Below are positions 9,649-17,948 of a stretch of DNA of 44,893 nucleotides, piece by piece. Each line of letters begins with the position of its first letter. Position 1 is the stretch's first letter. The position numbers and the translations under genes were made by a program. Below the pieces are notes generated by a model. The model saw only the letters and a list, made by a program, of their open reading frames with translations. It made no database searches and was not told the origin of the DNA. This DNA is from JAFGPF01 sp964500415 (GTDB lineage Bacteria; Chloroflexota; Dehalococcoidia; Dehalococcoidales; RBG-16-60-22). Where the stretch lies: positions 1-44,893 of the forward strand of contig CAZCOB010000015.1 of assembly GCA_964500415.1 (NCBI GenBank). Reading direction: 5' to 3'.

Positions 9649-10545
9649 TCATCCTATCTCTTTAAGCGCCTGCTGTAAATCGGGGGCGAGGGGGGACTCG
9701 AACTCCACGTACTCGCCCGTCGACGGCAGATGGAAGCCGAGCTTCGCGGCGTGCAGGAACTGCCGCGTAAGATGCGCGGACTTCACTCCGTAGGTGGCAT
9801 CCCCCACCACCGGGAAGCCGATAGCCGCCAGGTGCACCCTTATCTGGTGGGTGCGTCCCGTCTCCGGCTTTACCTCCAGCAGCGTATGGTTGCCGATATA
9901 TTTGACGACCCGGTAATCCGTGCGCGCCTCCCGACCCCGCGAGACCACCGCCATGCGCTGCCGCTTCCGGGGGTCGCGGCCTATGGCTGCCTCGATGATG
10001 CCGCTTTCCGGGGTCAGTTTCCCCCTCACCAGCGCCAGGTAAGACTTGACTACGGAACGCGACTTGAACTGCTCCGATAGATTGGCCTGCGCCACGCGGT
10101 TTTTCGCTACCAGCAGCAGGCCGGAGGTGTCTTTATCCAGCCGGTGCACGATGCCGGGTCGGAGAGAATCGCCGTTTTCTTCCAGCCCGGGCAGGTAGTT
10201 CAGGACGGCATTAACCAGGGTATGCACCGGGTGGCCGGGGGCGGGATGCACCGCCAGTCCGGCCGGCTTGTCCACCACCAGAAGGTCGGCGTCTTCGTAA
10301 ATGATACTCAGGGGTATGTCTTCGGGAGTTAGGTGGCCGGGCGACTCAGCAGGTATGCTTATATCTACCCGGTCGCCGGCATCCAGCTTGAGGCTCGATT
10401 TTGCCGGGTGGCCGTTCACCGTCACTAGGCCGTCGGCGATGAGTTTCTGGGCATGGGTGCGGGAAAGCTCCGGGCATTTCTCCCCGACGAATTTGTCCAG
10501 GCGGCTCCCCGGAGAATCGACTGCATAACTATATTGAACGGTCAT
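9649..10545 (-). CDS. rluD: RluA-family 23S rRNA pseudouridine synthase
   Basis: The protein has an N-terminal S4 RNA-binding domain (about 13-60, SRLDKFV to VNG) and a catalytic domain with GIVHRLDKDTSGLLLVAK, Asp137 being the nucleophile. The ending HQIRVHLAAIGFPVVGDATYG is the second family signature. At 298 residues it has typical RluD length. It probably modifies helix 69 of 23S rRNA, but RluC-type specificity cannot be excluded. The start overlaps the lspA stop by 4 nt. Confidence 0.92.
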   Translation of the reverse strand: MTVQYSYAVDSPGSRLDKFVGEKCPELSRTHAQKLIADGLVTVNGHPAKSSLKLDAGDRVDISIPAESPGHLTPEDIPLSIIYEDADLLVVDKPAGLAVHPAPGHPVHTLVNAVLNYLPGLEENGDSLRPGIVHRLDKDTSGLLLVAKNRVAQANLSEQFKSRSVVKSYLALVRGKLTPESGIIEAAIGRDPRKRQRMAVVSRGREARTDYRVVKYIGNHTLLEVKPETGRTHQIRVHLAAIGFPVVGDATYGVKSAHLTRQFLHAAKLGFHLPSTGEYVEFESPLAPDLQQALKEIG

Positions 10546-11045
10546 TCCTGATTTACGGCTGTTTTAGTCAGGAAAATGAGGCAGTAGACAATAATGATAG
10601 TACCAACGACCGACGAAGCGTCGGCGATATTAAACACCGGCCAGACTTTAAAGTCAAGAAAATCGGTAACATGGCCGATGCGCAGGCGGTCGATCAGGTT
10701 GCCTATCGTCCCGCCCATAATCAGGCCCACGCCCGTCCGCGCCAGCATACTGTCGTAAAAAGACCAGCGACTCCGCAGTAGAAAGACGATGATTATGATG
10801 ACAACGATGCCGACGATGTCGACAATCGTCAATGTAAAGGAATGGTCCTTGAAAATGCCGAAGGCAGCGCCCGTGTTGTGGACGTGGATAATGCGAAAGA
10901 ACCCTGTATCGCTGATTGACTGCCCGAAAGCAAGATTGGCTCTAATCCATGCCTTGCTGAGCTGGTCGGCAAGAACCACGAGCAGGACGACGCTACCGAA
11001 GACTACGTCCCGCCAGTTATCTCGGGGGCGGTGTTCCTTTTGCAT
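10542..11045 (-). CDS. lspA: Lipoprotein signal peptidase
   Basis: LspA removes the signal peptide from prolipoproteins in the membrane. The 167-residue protein has four hydrophobic segments and the two catalytic Asp residues in GNLIDR (Asp119) and FNIADA (Asp142). The NTGAAFG motif is at about 57-63. Substrates visible in this window include the lipoproteins at 14085, 35419 and 38528. It sits between dksA/traR-like and rluD genes. Confidence 0.95.
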   Translation of the reverse strand: MQKEHRPRDNWRDVVFGSVVLLVVLADQLSKAWIRANLAFGQSISDTGFFRIIHVHNTGAAFGIFKDHSFTLTIVDIVGIVVIIIIVFLLRSRWSFYDSMLARTGVGLIMGGTIGNLIDRLRIGHVTDFLDFKVWPVFNIADASSVVGTIIIVYCLIFLTKTAVNQE

Positions 11046-11421
11046 TCTTCGCCAGCAGCGCCTTACAGTCCATACATAATGATGCCTGCGGCAGCGCTTC
11101 CAGACGCTCGGGGGCGATGGGCTTACCGCAATTATCGCACAATCCGTAGGTGCCTTTCTCGAATTTATCCAGAGCGTGCTCTACCCCGGCAAGCTCCTGC
11201 CGGATACGATTCTCCAGGACGAGCCGCTTCTCCAGCTCCATGGTCTCGGTGGCTTCCTCTTCACGTTTGCCGAAGGGACTGCCTTCCCGCCGTTCCTCGG
11301 ATGAAGACGCGCTCGTTTGTAACTGCACCAGTTCCTCGGTCAGTCGTTTGTGCTCGGTTTCCAGTTGCTCATGCTGTTTTTTGAACTTAGCAGTCATTTC
11401 TGCCTCCATCCGCTTCCTCAC
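11017..11421 (-). CDS. DksA/TraR-type C4 zinc-finger protein
   Basis: The 134-residue protein has an N-terminal coiled coil (about 5-90, Gln/Glu/Lys rich) and a C4 zinc finger CDNCGKPI...CMDC (Cys95, Cys98, Cys116, Cys119). This is the DksA/TraR fold, which inserts a coiled coil into the RNA polymerase secondary channel. The Asp-Ala tip of true DksA is not evident, so it may be a YteA-like relative. Its end overlaps the lspA start by 29 nt, and the dksA-lspA-rluD order is common. Confidence 0.88.
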   Translation of the reverse strand: MRKRMEAEMTAKFKKQHEQLETEHKRLTEELVQLQTSASSSEERREGSPFGKREEEATETMELEKRLVLENRIRQELAGVEHALDKFEKGTYGLCDNCGKPIAPERLEALPQASLCMDCKALLAKNAKGTPPPR

Positions 11422-11565
11422 CGATTTTGAGAAAGGCTATTTCTGGTCCCCGCCGATATGCTTAAGCGTATGTGCTATTATACTATACATTAAAACCAAA
11501 AAAGAAAATAGAGTAAATCGGCAGGCTATTACATTTATGCCTTTGGTTGAAAAGCAGTACTCAAC

Positions 11566-11588
11566 GCCTGCCCGCAACGCGGGCAGGC
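11566..11588. repeat. GC-rich palindromic repeat
   Basis: GCCTGCCCGC-AAC-GCGGGCAGGC is a perfect 10-bp hairpin with a 3-nt loop. It lies in the 314-base gap 11422-11735 between the dksA/traR-like gene and the XRE regulator gene. It has no T-tract, so it resembles a REP-like dispersed palindrome more than a terminator. Nothing else is evident in the gap. Confidence 0.5.
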
Positions 11589-11735
11589 AGTAAAGATGAA
11601 CGTCATTTCATCCGCTGCCACCAAAGGATTGAACATACCACCAGTGTAACTCATTTATAGCATTTGGTCAATGGGTTACGGTGACTTTTTTCTGGGAATA
11701 TGGTACTGGTGATACATCATGTAAAGTGGCACTAT

Positions 11736-11930
11736 TCAGTCTTCGAGAATAAATATCTCTTCAATAGTAGTCCGCAGGGCGCGGGCTACGCCGTAAGCCA
11801 GTCTCAGCGAGGGATTATATTTCCCCTGCTCCAGGAAGATGATAGTCTCGCGCCTGACGCCTACTATCTCGGCCAGCTTTTCCTGCGTCAGATTTTGTTT
11901 CGTCCGGTATTCCTTGATTCTGGTTTTCAT
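11736..11930 (-). CDS. Small XRE-family transcriptional regulator
   Basis: The 64-residue protein is a single Cro/CI-type helix-turn-helix: KEYRTKQNLTQEKLAEIVGVRR is followed by the recognition helix ETIIFLEQGKYNPSLRLA. These short repressors usually pair with a membrane protein of the DUF2178 type, and the next gene upstream fits that. Probably autoregulatory through the inverted repeat at 12587-12620. Confidence 0.9.
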   Translation of the reverse strand: MKTRIKEYRTKQNLTQEKLAEIVGVRRETIIFLEQGKYNPSLRLAYGVARALRTTIEEIFILED

Positions 11931-11969
11931 CGTAATTAATAAGTATTTTCTATGATATGATTAAAAAAT

Positions 11970-12569
11970 TTATAGGGACCTGCGGGACAGCCCTATGATT
12001 AAAATCACCAGGCTGCCGATAATCCCCGCTGCCAGCACCAGGGGTGAGAGTATCACGGCGATAATAAAGAATACCGGCTCTTCAACGCCGAAAAGGGCAC
12101 TCAAAGCATTATGCAGGAAGACGCTGACGATAAAAGTGCCGACTGATAGCCCGCTTATCAGCAGGAACGTCTTCAGCAGCTTCAAAGGCTTCTCGTCCAT
12201 TTTAGGCTGGGCGCGGTCGTAATAGAGGTAAGACAGCAGGTAGACCAGCCCGGCCGAGAGGAACAGACCGGCCAGAACGTGAACAGTCTGCACGTTTTTC
12301 GTGATGATTTCCGTAAACGGCAGCATCAATAGGGCAGTAGCCGCCGCGAAATAGATGAAACCGTTGCGTATAGCTTTTCCTGTATTTTCCTTTACCCTCT
12401 CGTCTACCGGCGGCAGTTTTCTCTTTCTTACCAGCGACCAGATTTCGCGGTGCATCATAACGATGGTGCCCGCGATAAGGGCCACGGCGACATAGTACTG
12501 CTCCCCGGCGATGAGCACCACGATTGCTACCAGCGTCCCGATGAAAATAGTCCATAAGAGCTTTTTCAT
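11970..12569 (-). CDS. Multi-pass membrane protein cotranscribed with an XRE regulator
   Basis: The 199-residue protein has about six hydrophobic segments (4-20, 25-42, 70-88, 98-115, 132-155, 165-195). A basic loop VRKRKLPPVDERVKENTGKA between the second and third resembles the conserved DERV loop of DUF2178-type proteins. Function unknown. The gene is followed 39 nt later by the small regulator, forming a two-gene unit with an operator-like sequence 18 nt before its ATG. Confidence 0.8.
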   Translation of the reverse strand: MKKLLWTIFIGTLVAIVVLIAGEQYYVAVALIAGTIVMMHREIWSLVRKRKLPPVDERVKENTGKAIRNGFIYFAAATALLMLPFTEIITKNVQTVHVLAGLFLSAGLVYLLSYLYYDRAQPKMDEKPLKLLKTFLLISGLSVGTFIVSVFLHNALSALFGVEEPVFFIIAVILSPLVLAAGIIGSLVILIIGLSRRSL

Positions 12570-12586
12570 TTTTATTTTACCCCTGA

Positions 12587-12620
12587 TGTTAGATATTTCT
12601 AACGTTATATATATCTAACA
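12587..12620. promoter_or_regulatory. Operator-like inverted repeat before the membrane protein-XRE unit
   Basis: TGTTAGATAT (12587-12596) and ATATCTAACA (12611-12620) are perfect 10-bp arms separated by 14 bp. Inside, TTAGA and TCTAA form a smaller half-palindrome. The position, 18 bp before the start codon, suits repression by the XRE protein. Confidence 0.55.
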
Positions 12621-12682
12621 TACGCCATTACAGTGGATTTGTCAATAGTTTCAGGGGATTTTTTTGAAGGTGGATATTCTTA

Positions 12683-12731
12683 CGGGATAAGTCGTAGATG
12701 CTGCGAGGGCGGCATTGGTGGGAGAAGATAT
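12683..12731 (+). repeat. Intergenic repeat module 2, copy b (degenerate)
   Basis: AAGTC (12689-12693) and GGCAT (12711-12715) keep the 17-nt spacing and four of five possible pairs, followed by TGGTGGGAGAAGATA. It touches the stop codon of the SemiSWEET gene. No module 1 is nearby. Confidence 0.6.
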
Positions 12732-12988
12732 CATCGTCCGTATTTCAGCTTGGCAATCAGCAGCAAAGAGGCGAGCATTCCCCCGATGATATTCCAGATT
12801 ATTATCGGAACCAGTCCGAGCAGAATACCGTACACCAGCCAGAGGATGAGCCCCAGCAGCATCGCTGTATTAAAGATAAGACTTATTTCGCGGGCGCTTT
12901 TCAGCTTATAAACGCGTATTATCTGCGGCACCAGAGCGAAGGTTACCAACAAACCGGCCACATAACCCACGTATTCTGCCATATTCAA
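12731..12988 (-). CDS. SemiSWEET / PQ-loop family transporter
   Basis: The 85-residue protein has three hydrophobic helices and the PQ-loop motif LVPQIIRVYK (about 19-28), followed by SAREISL. This is the half-transporter that dimerises for sugar passage in bacterial SemiSWEETs. The TTG at 12988 has AGAGAGG 7 nt upstream and is preferred. The ATG at 12982 is the alternative. Substrate cannot be inferred. Confidence 0.88.
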   Translation of the reverse strand: MNMAEYVGYVAGLLVTFALVPQIIRVYKLKSAREISLIFNTAMLLGLILWLVYGILLGLVPIIIWNIIGGMLASLLLIAKLKYGR

Positions 12989-13085
12989 TTACCAGCCTCT
13001 CTGTAAAATAAATCGATTTAATTGTATCATAGTTCGTCTTCCTGCCGTAGCTGCTCCGGACCGACCCGAAAAAGATAAGGGATGA

Positions 13086-13104
13086 CACCTATAGATAATA
13101 GGTG
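13086..13104. repeat. Short hairpin upstream of the coiled-coil protein gene
   Basis: CACCTAT-AGATA-ATAGGTG is a perfect 7-bp inverted repeat in the divergent gap 12989-13247. It may be an operator or leader structure. No T-tract follows. Confidence 0.35.
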
Positions 13105-13247
13105 ATAACCATCTCCGTCTTTATTATGCAAGGATGTACTATCTAAACGGGTACTGATTACACGTTGTTCCGGTCAAGTACTCCGGGCGAAATACGCCGG
13201 TCTTTAGAAGCCATCGAGTGAGTTAATACACGGGAAAGAACTGATAA

Positions 13248-13775
13248 ATGAAAAAATTTGTAATACATAAAGGCAACGACCAGAAAGTAAATCTTACACA
13301 TGCTCCGTCCCGAACCGATACCAGAGGGCAGGTGAAAAAACTATCGGCACCTGTTTCATCAGCCGGTAGTTCTATAAAGGACGACCTCTCCAGCCTTAAG
13401 GAAGCCGCCGCGGCGGTTCAGCGGATAAGGCTCAGCGCCGAGCACGAACTGGAGCTGGCCAGAAAAGTCATGGCCGATGCCCGGAAATACCAGCAGGAAA
13501 CGGCCAGGAAAGCGCGCAGCGAGGCCCAACAGCTTGTGCTCCATGCCCGACTTGCCACGCAGAGAGAAATTGAAGAGCTGATTCGTCAGGCCAGCGAAGA
13601 GATACAGAAGGTGCTGGCTGATATACGCGTGATACGCATTACCGCACAGGAAGAACTGGCCGCTCAAAGGAAATTCACCGATGCCGCCAAGCTCTACTCC
13701 ATGTCCTTCACCGTCAAAAAGGATTTCCCCAAGCCTGAAGAAAAAAAGAAAAAGCAGTTAGCCGCCGTAAAATAA
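13248..13775 (+). CDS. Coiled-coil protein of unknown function
   Basis: The 175-residue protein has a basic disordered N-terminus (1-45) and a long Ala/Glu/Arg-rich coiled coil (about 45-150) with a near-heptad pattern reminiscent of ATP synthase b subunits or DivIVA-like proteins. A Lys-rich tail follows (PKPEEKKKKQ). No membrane segment is present. The function is not recognisable. It is monocistronic, with a GGGAAAG site before the ATG. Confidence 0.8.
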   Translation: MKKFVIHKGNDQKVNLTHAPSRTDTRGQVKKLSAPVSSAGSSIKDDLSSLKEAAAAVQRIRLSAEHELELARKVMADARKYQQETARKARSEAQQLVLHARLATQREIEELIRQASEEIQKVLADIRVIRITAQEELAAQRKFTDAAKLYSMSFTVKKDFPKPEEKKKKQLAAVK

Positions 13776-13837
13776 TCGTGATTCCACCGGTTACTTGCCG
13801 GCACAGTACCGGGCTTTTATTCAACCTTACCATCGTT

Positions 13838-13852
13838 AATTCATGATGAATT
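13838..13852. repeat. Palindrome in the 309-base gap 13776-14084
   Basis: AATTCAT-G-ATGAATT is a perfect 7-bp inverted repeat. The gap also has a weak GCCGG/CCGGGC hairpin with a TTTTATT run at 13798-13820, which may terminate the coiled-coil gene. The rest of the gap shows only the promoter at 14018. Confidence 0.35.
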
Positions 13853-14017
13853 CATTTATGGCCTGATAACTTATTTCTGTACGCAATCAATCTCTTTACC
13901 TCATCCCCCCGCATACCCTCACTGCATACCCTCTTGGGAAGTGGACTCTTCAGTTCTCCTTTAAAATACCTCCGTCGGGCGTTTTACAGTGGCAGCAAAC
14001 GCGCCGCCCGGTAAATT

Positions 14018-14047
14018 TTGTATCGGTTGCCACCAATAAAGTAAAAT
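14018..14047 (+). promoter_or_regulatory. Promoter of the lipoprotein-yggS unit
   Basis: TTGTAT (14018-14023) and TAAAAT (14042-14047) are 18 nt apart. A GGGAGG ribosome site follows just before the ATG at 14085. Confidence 0.45.
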
Positions 14048-14084
14048 ATGCGTAGAGGTAAGACAGCCCGACGGGAGGTTAACG

Positions 14085-14378
14085 ATGAAAAAGCGGTACG
14101 TTATACTGCTTGCTATCCTGCTGGCATCGCTGCCGGTTTTCTCGGCCTGCGATTTATTCGGAGGGAAGAGTACGGAGCAAAAACAGTACGAGCAACAGCT
14201 GGAAGCTTACAAGCAATTGCAGGAGGCGAGAAGGAAAGCACAGGAGGAGTATTACGAGCAATTGCAGGAAGGCCTCCAGAAATGGTCGGATGAATACAAC
14301 AAGTGGCAGGAGGAGCAGCTTCAGCAACAGGTACAGCAGGCAGCAGAAGAAGCTGAAAAAGAAAAAGCAGGCCAGTGA
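14085..14378 (+). CDS. Small Gln/Glu-rich coiled-coil lipoprotein
   Basis: The 97-residue protein starts MKKRYVILLAILLASLPVFSAC, a lipoprotein signal peptide with the acylated Cys at 22. Phe at -3 of the lipobox is uncommon. The mature part is almost entirely a Gln/Glu/Lys-rich coiled coil (about 30-95). Function unknown. The stop is 3 nt before yggS. Confidence 0.8.
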   Translation: MKKRYVILLAILLASLPVFSACDLFGGKSTEQKQYEQQLEAYKQLQEARRKAQEEYYEQLQEGLQKWSDEYNKWQEEQLQQQVQQAAEEAEKEKAGQ

Positions 14379-14381
14379 AAA

Positions 14382-15056
14382 ATGGGTCCCCCGGTGACGA
14401 TTAAACAGAATGTGAGGCGAATACTGGATGAACTACCCGCCGGAGTCCAGCTGGCCGCCGCTGCCAAGGCGAGAGAACCCCGGGAGATTCTGGAAGCCGT
14501 GGCGGGTGGGGTAAAGATTATCGGTGAGAATTACATCCAGGAAGCGGTAAAAGCATGGGAGGTTGTCGGCAAAAGAGCCGTGTGGCATTTCATCGGACAC
14601 CTCCAGAGAAACAAGGTAAAAAAAGCGGTTGAAATTTTCGATTTGATAGAGACGGTCGACTCTATCGAAATCGCCGCGGAAATCGATAAAAGGTGCGCGC
14701 CGGCCGGCAAGACCATGCCGGTACTTATCGAGATAAACAGCGGACGTGAAGAGCAAAAATCGGGTGTGTACCCGGAAGACGCCGGGCGGTTAATCGGCGA
14801 GATTGCAGAGTGTAAAAATATCCGCATCATGGGGTTGATGACCATGGGGCCGACGGGCGGCCATCCCGAAGACTCCAGACCCTGTTTCATCGAGACGAAA
14901 AAATTATTCGACCGTATCAAATCAGAAAATATTCCGCATGTCGAGATGAAATACCTCTCGATGGGAATGACGGACTCTTACCGAATCGCCCTGGAAGAGG
15001 GCGCCAATATCGTCAGAATCGGCACCGGAATATTCGGGGAGAGGGGCCAGGGGTAG
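14382..15056 (+). CDS. yggS: YggS/PLPBP family pyridoxal phosphate homeostasis protein
   Basis: The 224-residue protein is a single PLP-binding barrel with the family signatures IGENYIQEA, WHFIGHLQRNKVK, EINSGREEQKSG and LSMGMTDSYRIALEEGANIVRIGTGIFG. The PLP lysine is in AAAAKAR near residue 28, where AVSKT is usual. It buffers free PLP and affects amino acid metabolism. It is translated immediately after the small lipoprotein. Confidence 0.92.
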   Translation: MGPPVTIKQNVRRILDELPAGVQLAAAAKAREPREILEAVAGGVKIIGENYIQEAVKAWEVVGKRAVWHFIGHLQRNKVKKAVEIFDLIETVDSIEIAAEIDKRCAPAGKTMPVLIEINSGREEQKSGVYPEDAGRLIGEIAECKNIRIMGLMTMGPTGGHPEDSRPCFIETKKLFDRIKSENIPHVEMKYLSMGMTDSYRIALEEGANIVRIGTGIFGERGQG

Positions 15057-15063
15057 TATTGAG

Positions 15064-17127
15064 CTACTTTATCCTTCTTCTTAACCTGACGGTGATACTG
15101 CCCGTAGCCAGAGAAATCACTAGTAAAAGGCAGAGCCAGGGGGTCAGGACCTGCGCCTTGTTGACGCTGAAAACCGTTCCCCCTACCGCAACCGGTGAAT
15201 CCGGCGGGTTGCCGGAGGTGGTAACGATAGTATCCTGAGACCAATCCGACCATTGCTCGCTGCCGCTGACATAGGACCAGGCGCGGTAGTAATAGGTTGT
15301 CCCCGGCGTCAGTCCGGTATCCATAAAACTGGTGCCAGTGTCAAAATAGACAAGAACGCCGTCGTCCCTGTCCACGGGGAAATCTCCGGTTTTACGGCGT
15401 ACCATCGTCTTCCAGGCGCCTTCACCTTTGTTCCAGGAAAGGGTGACTTGAGTATCGCCGACGGATTCCGGCTCAATGGTGGTGTCATCCGGCGGATTGG
15501 GTTTTGTCAGCAAGCTGAGTTCTGAGCCGCTGTGCGTACCGGCGGTGTTTTTCACCTGCGCCCGGAAGTAGTATTTCGTACCCTCGGTGAGGCCGGTGGT
15601 ATCAGCGCTGAAGGACTGCCCGGTGGTCTTGCTGCCGGTCCAACCCGTATCGTTAGTGTAACTACCGGGTACCGTGCCGTACTCAAAACGGTACTGGCAG
15701 GGCTCGCCGCCATCGTTGGTAACGGTGCCGTGAAGGGTAGCCGTTGTTTCCTCGACCAGGGTGGCATTGGCGGTGGTGGCCGCCGGCATTCCGATTTGCG
15801 GGGTGCAGGTGATGCTTATATCATGCAGGACAGGGGTCTTACAGGTGTCCGTAGTATCGAGATAGGCTTTGTACTTGATGTAGCGGTCGCCGTCGTGGCC
15901 CGACCATATAGACTGGCTCGAAGTATAATAAGTCCACGGAGCGCCGTCGGGTCCCGCGAAGTTCCAGGTCGCATTATCGTTATTGGTAGCAATCTGGAAT
16001 TTCACGGAGGTGCCGGCGGGAGCGGTCACCGTCCACGAGACGGTGCCGAAATCGACTGCACCGCCTGCATCATGCGCCGATGAGGTCAGCGTGCCGGAGC
16101 TCTGATAGGGCACTCTTCCTGATGTCAGCGCGCCGCCATAGGCCACCGAAGAAGGCGCGTGTTTCTGCCAGGTCCAGGAGTTGGCCGCAACGTCATACCG
16201 CCAGAAATCCCAGGTACATCGGCCGCGGAGGGCATAGACATAACTGCCGCCGTCACAGGTAAGAGCGCCGCCCCACTCGACAGAATCCGGCGCAGGCGCC
16301 TTCGACGTCCAGGAGTTGGCGGATATGTCGTACCTCCAGAAGTCCCGCTTGTATTTACCGCGAAATGCATAAATATAATTACTGCCGTCATAAGTCAGAG
16401 CCGCCCCGTACCCCACTTCGTCGGGTGTATCGGCCATTAATGTCCATGTGTTGGCCGCAATATCGTAGCGCCAGAAAATCGCCGTGCTGACGCACTGGAA
16501 AGCATAGATATAGTTGCCTCCGTCGCTGGTGAGGGCGCCGCCCTCTTTAATGTAATCATCGGTACTGGGCATCGGTGCCCAGGAGTTTGCGGAGATGTCA
16601 TAACGCCAGAAGTTTTTGGTGTTATGACCCTGTAAAGCGTAGATATACCCGTTGCTATAAGTAATGGCCCCGCCTTCTTTTACCATGCCGGGCAGGCTGG
16701 CCAGAGTCGCCCAGGAATAGGCCGCAATATCGTAACGCCAGAAGCTGCTGGAGTTACCCTGAAAAGCGTAGATGTAGTCGCCGCCGTCGTAAGCCAGAGC
16801 GCCGCCCCATTTCACGTTACCGGGCACCTGCGCCAGGTACGACCACAAATCGGTGGAGGCGTCATATCGCCAGAAGCTCCTGGAATTTCTACCGCGCAGG
16901 GCATAGGCATGGTTGCTGCCGCCCGCCCTGGCCAGCTTCACGTCACCGGGACTGCTGGCGGTATCGACCTGGAAAAGCGTCCCGGACTCGAATTCCGCCT
17001 GACCGGTCTGCGTCCAGGTGTCATCGGCTTGGGCAATACCCGCACCCGAATATAACAAAAACAATGCGGCTATCACCAGGACCCTCAGCAGGTCCAGGGA
17101 TAGTCTCTTCATAATATTGAGTTGCAT
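15064..17127 (-). CDS. Secreted kelch-repeat and fibronectin type III protein with C-terminal membrane anchor
   Basis: The 687-residue protein has a signal peptide (1-35, cut near AQADD) and six kelch-like repeats of about 48 residues between 60 and 355. Each carries GGAL, IYA and FWRYD blocks. A beta-sandwich region, a second Ig-like segment (about 455-540) and an FN3 domain (545-640) follow. The tail has VGGTVFSVNKAQVL, a hydrophobic stretch and RLRRRIK, which looks like an anchoring or sorting signal. Probably a surface adhesin or carbohydrate-binding protein. The start has GGGGGA 7 nt upstream; an internal ATG at 17112 would also leave a signal peptide. Confidence 0.9.
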   Translation of the reverse strand: MQLNIMKRLSLDLLRVLVIAALFLLYSGAGIAQADDTWTQTGQAEFESGTLFQVDTASSPGDVKLARAGGSNHAYALRGRNSRSFWRYDASTDLWSYLAQVPGNVKWGGALAYDGGDYIYAFQGNSSSFWRYDIAAYSWATLASLPGMVKEGGAITYSNGYIYALQGHNTKNFWRYDISANSWAPMPSTDDYIKEGGALTSDGGNYIYAFQCVSTAIFWRYDIAANTWTLMADTPDEVGYGAALTYDGSNYIYAFRGKYKRDFWRYDISANSWTSKAPAPDSVEWGGALTCDGGSYVYALRGRCTWDFWRYDVAANSWTWQKHAPSSVAYGGALTSGRVPYQSSGTLTSSAHDAGGAVDFGTVSWTVTAPAGTSVKFQIATNNDNATWNFAGPDGAPWTYYTSSQSIWSGHDGDRYIKYKAYLDTTDTCKTPVLHDISITCTPQIGMPAATTANATLVEETTATLHGTVTNDGGEPCQYRFEYGTVPGSYTNDTGWTGSKTTGQSFSADTTGLTEGTKYYFRAQVKNTAGTHSGSELSLLTKPNPPDDTTIEPESVGDTQVTLSWNKGEGAWKTMVRRKTGDFPVDRDDGVLVYFDTGTSFMDTGLTPGTTYYYRAWSYVSGSEQWSDWSQDTIVTTSGNPPDSPVAVGGTVFSVNKAQVLTPWLCLLLVISLATGSITVRLRRRIK

Positions 17128-17256
17128 CCGGATATCCCCCGGCTTATCAATACCCGCAGTCTATCCTGCCAACCGTAAAAAAGGTGTAAAGATACGTATA
17201 CGGCAAATAAACAGTGTGTTAATATTCGAGTTTCAGGTGGGGCGGCGGTTGAACTT

Positions 17257-17321
17257 GTGGGATAAACCTGAGATGTTACGAGGGTGGTTTGGGTGGGAAA
17301 AGATACCGAAGGGGGGTGGGG
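17257..17321 (+). repeat. Intergenic repeat module 2, copy c
   Basis: AAACC (17264-17268) pairs with GGTTT (17286-17290) across 17 nt; relative to other copies the third pair is A-T in place of G-C or G-T. GGGTGGGAAAAGATA and a G-run follow. It stands alone between divergent genes. Confidence 0.7.
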
Positions 17322-17346
17322 ATTACATTAATTAAGGTCGTTATTC

Positions 17347-17375
17347 TTGACAAACGCAGCCAGCTTCGTCAGAAT
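17347..17375 (+). promoter_or_regulatory. Promoter of the NADH-diaphorase operon
   Basis: A consensus TTGACA (17347-17352) precedes CAGAAT (17370-17375) by 17 nt. The start codon at 17403 is about 28 nt downstream. The -10 matches four of six bases. Confidence 0.5.
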
Positions 17376-17402
17376 TAAAATAGGTAAAACGCAAACTAGA
17401 TT

Positions 17403-17948
17403 GTGACCGGCATGACCGCGAAAAAACAAGATACCCCCAGCGAGGAACAAGAGCAGAACAAAACAGAGACAAAGCGCATATTAAAGGGGTTCGGCAGGAA
17501 GAGGCTGAACCTGATTCCCATATTACAGAAGGTACAGAGTCAGCTGGGCTACCTGCCGCGCGAGGCCATGAGCGAAATCGCCGAATACATGAACATACCT
17601 ACGATTGATGTGTACGGCGTGGTCACGTTCTACAATCAATTCCGGCTTAACCCACCGGGAAAGCATTCTATAAAGGTCTGTCTGGGCACCGCCTGCCATA
17701 TGAAGGGCGGTTACATCACCCTGGACGCCTGGAAACGAAGACTGGGCATCAATCCGCGTGAAACTACCGCCGACCGTGAGTTCGACCTGGATACCGTGGC
17801 CTGCGTCGGCTGCTGCACCATGGCACCGGTCACGGTAGTCGATGAAAAGCCGGAGGGCAGGGTGGAACCCACCAGGGTCGACGGCATCCTGCTGGCCTTC
17901 GAACAGGAGCGTAAAACCGGGGATAAAGAGAAGATTGAAAACGGCTAA
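17403..17948 (+). CDS. nuoE: NADH dehydrogenase/diaphorase 24 kDa-type subunit (NuoE/HoxE-like)
   Basis: The 181-residue protein has a helical N-terminal region and a thioredoxin-like [2Fe-2S] domain with CLGTACHMKGG and CVGCCTMAP carrying the four Cys ligands. VYGVVTFYNQFRL is the family signature. It transfers electrons between the NuoF-like flavoprotein and ferredoxin clusters. The start is GTG at 17403 or ATG at 17412, with no strong ribosome site for either. First gene of a three-gene operon. Confidence 0.92.
   Translation: MTGMTAKKQDTPSEEQEQNKTETKRILKGFGRKRLNLIPILQKVQSQLGYLPREAMSEIAEYMNIPTIDVYGVVTFYNQFRLNPPGKHSIKVCLGTACHMKGGYITLDAWKRRLGINPRETTADREFDLDTVACVGCCTMAPVTVVDEKPEGRVEPTRVDGILLAFEQERKTGDKEKIENG

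Noticed and set aside
15550..17000. Long plus-strand open frames across the kelch gene
   Set aside because: They are antisense to a coherent signal peptide/kelch/FN3 protein and have low-complexity, non-conserved translations.
17256..17325. TPP riboswitch suggested by CCTGAGA at about 17266
   Set aside because: The sequence is part of repeat module 2 copy c; the rest of the THI-box is missing and the downstream genes are not thiamine genes.
17842..17934. Earlier ATG for nuoF inside nuoE
   Set aside because: The extra 31 residues (Arg/Pro/Ser-rich) are the nuoE gene read in another frame and match no domain. The TTG at 17935 starts just before the conserved domain.
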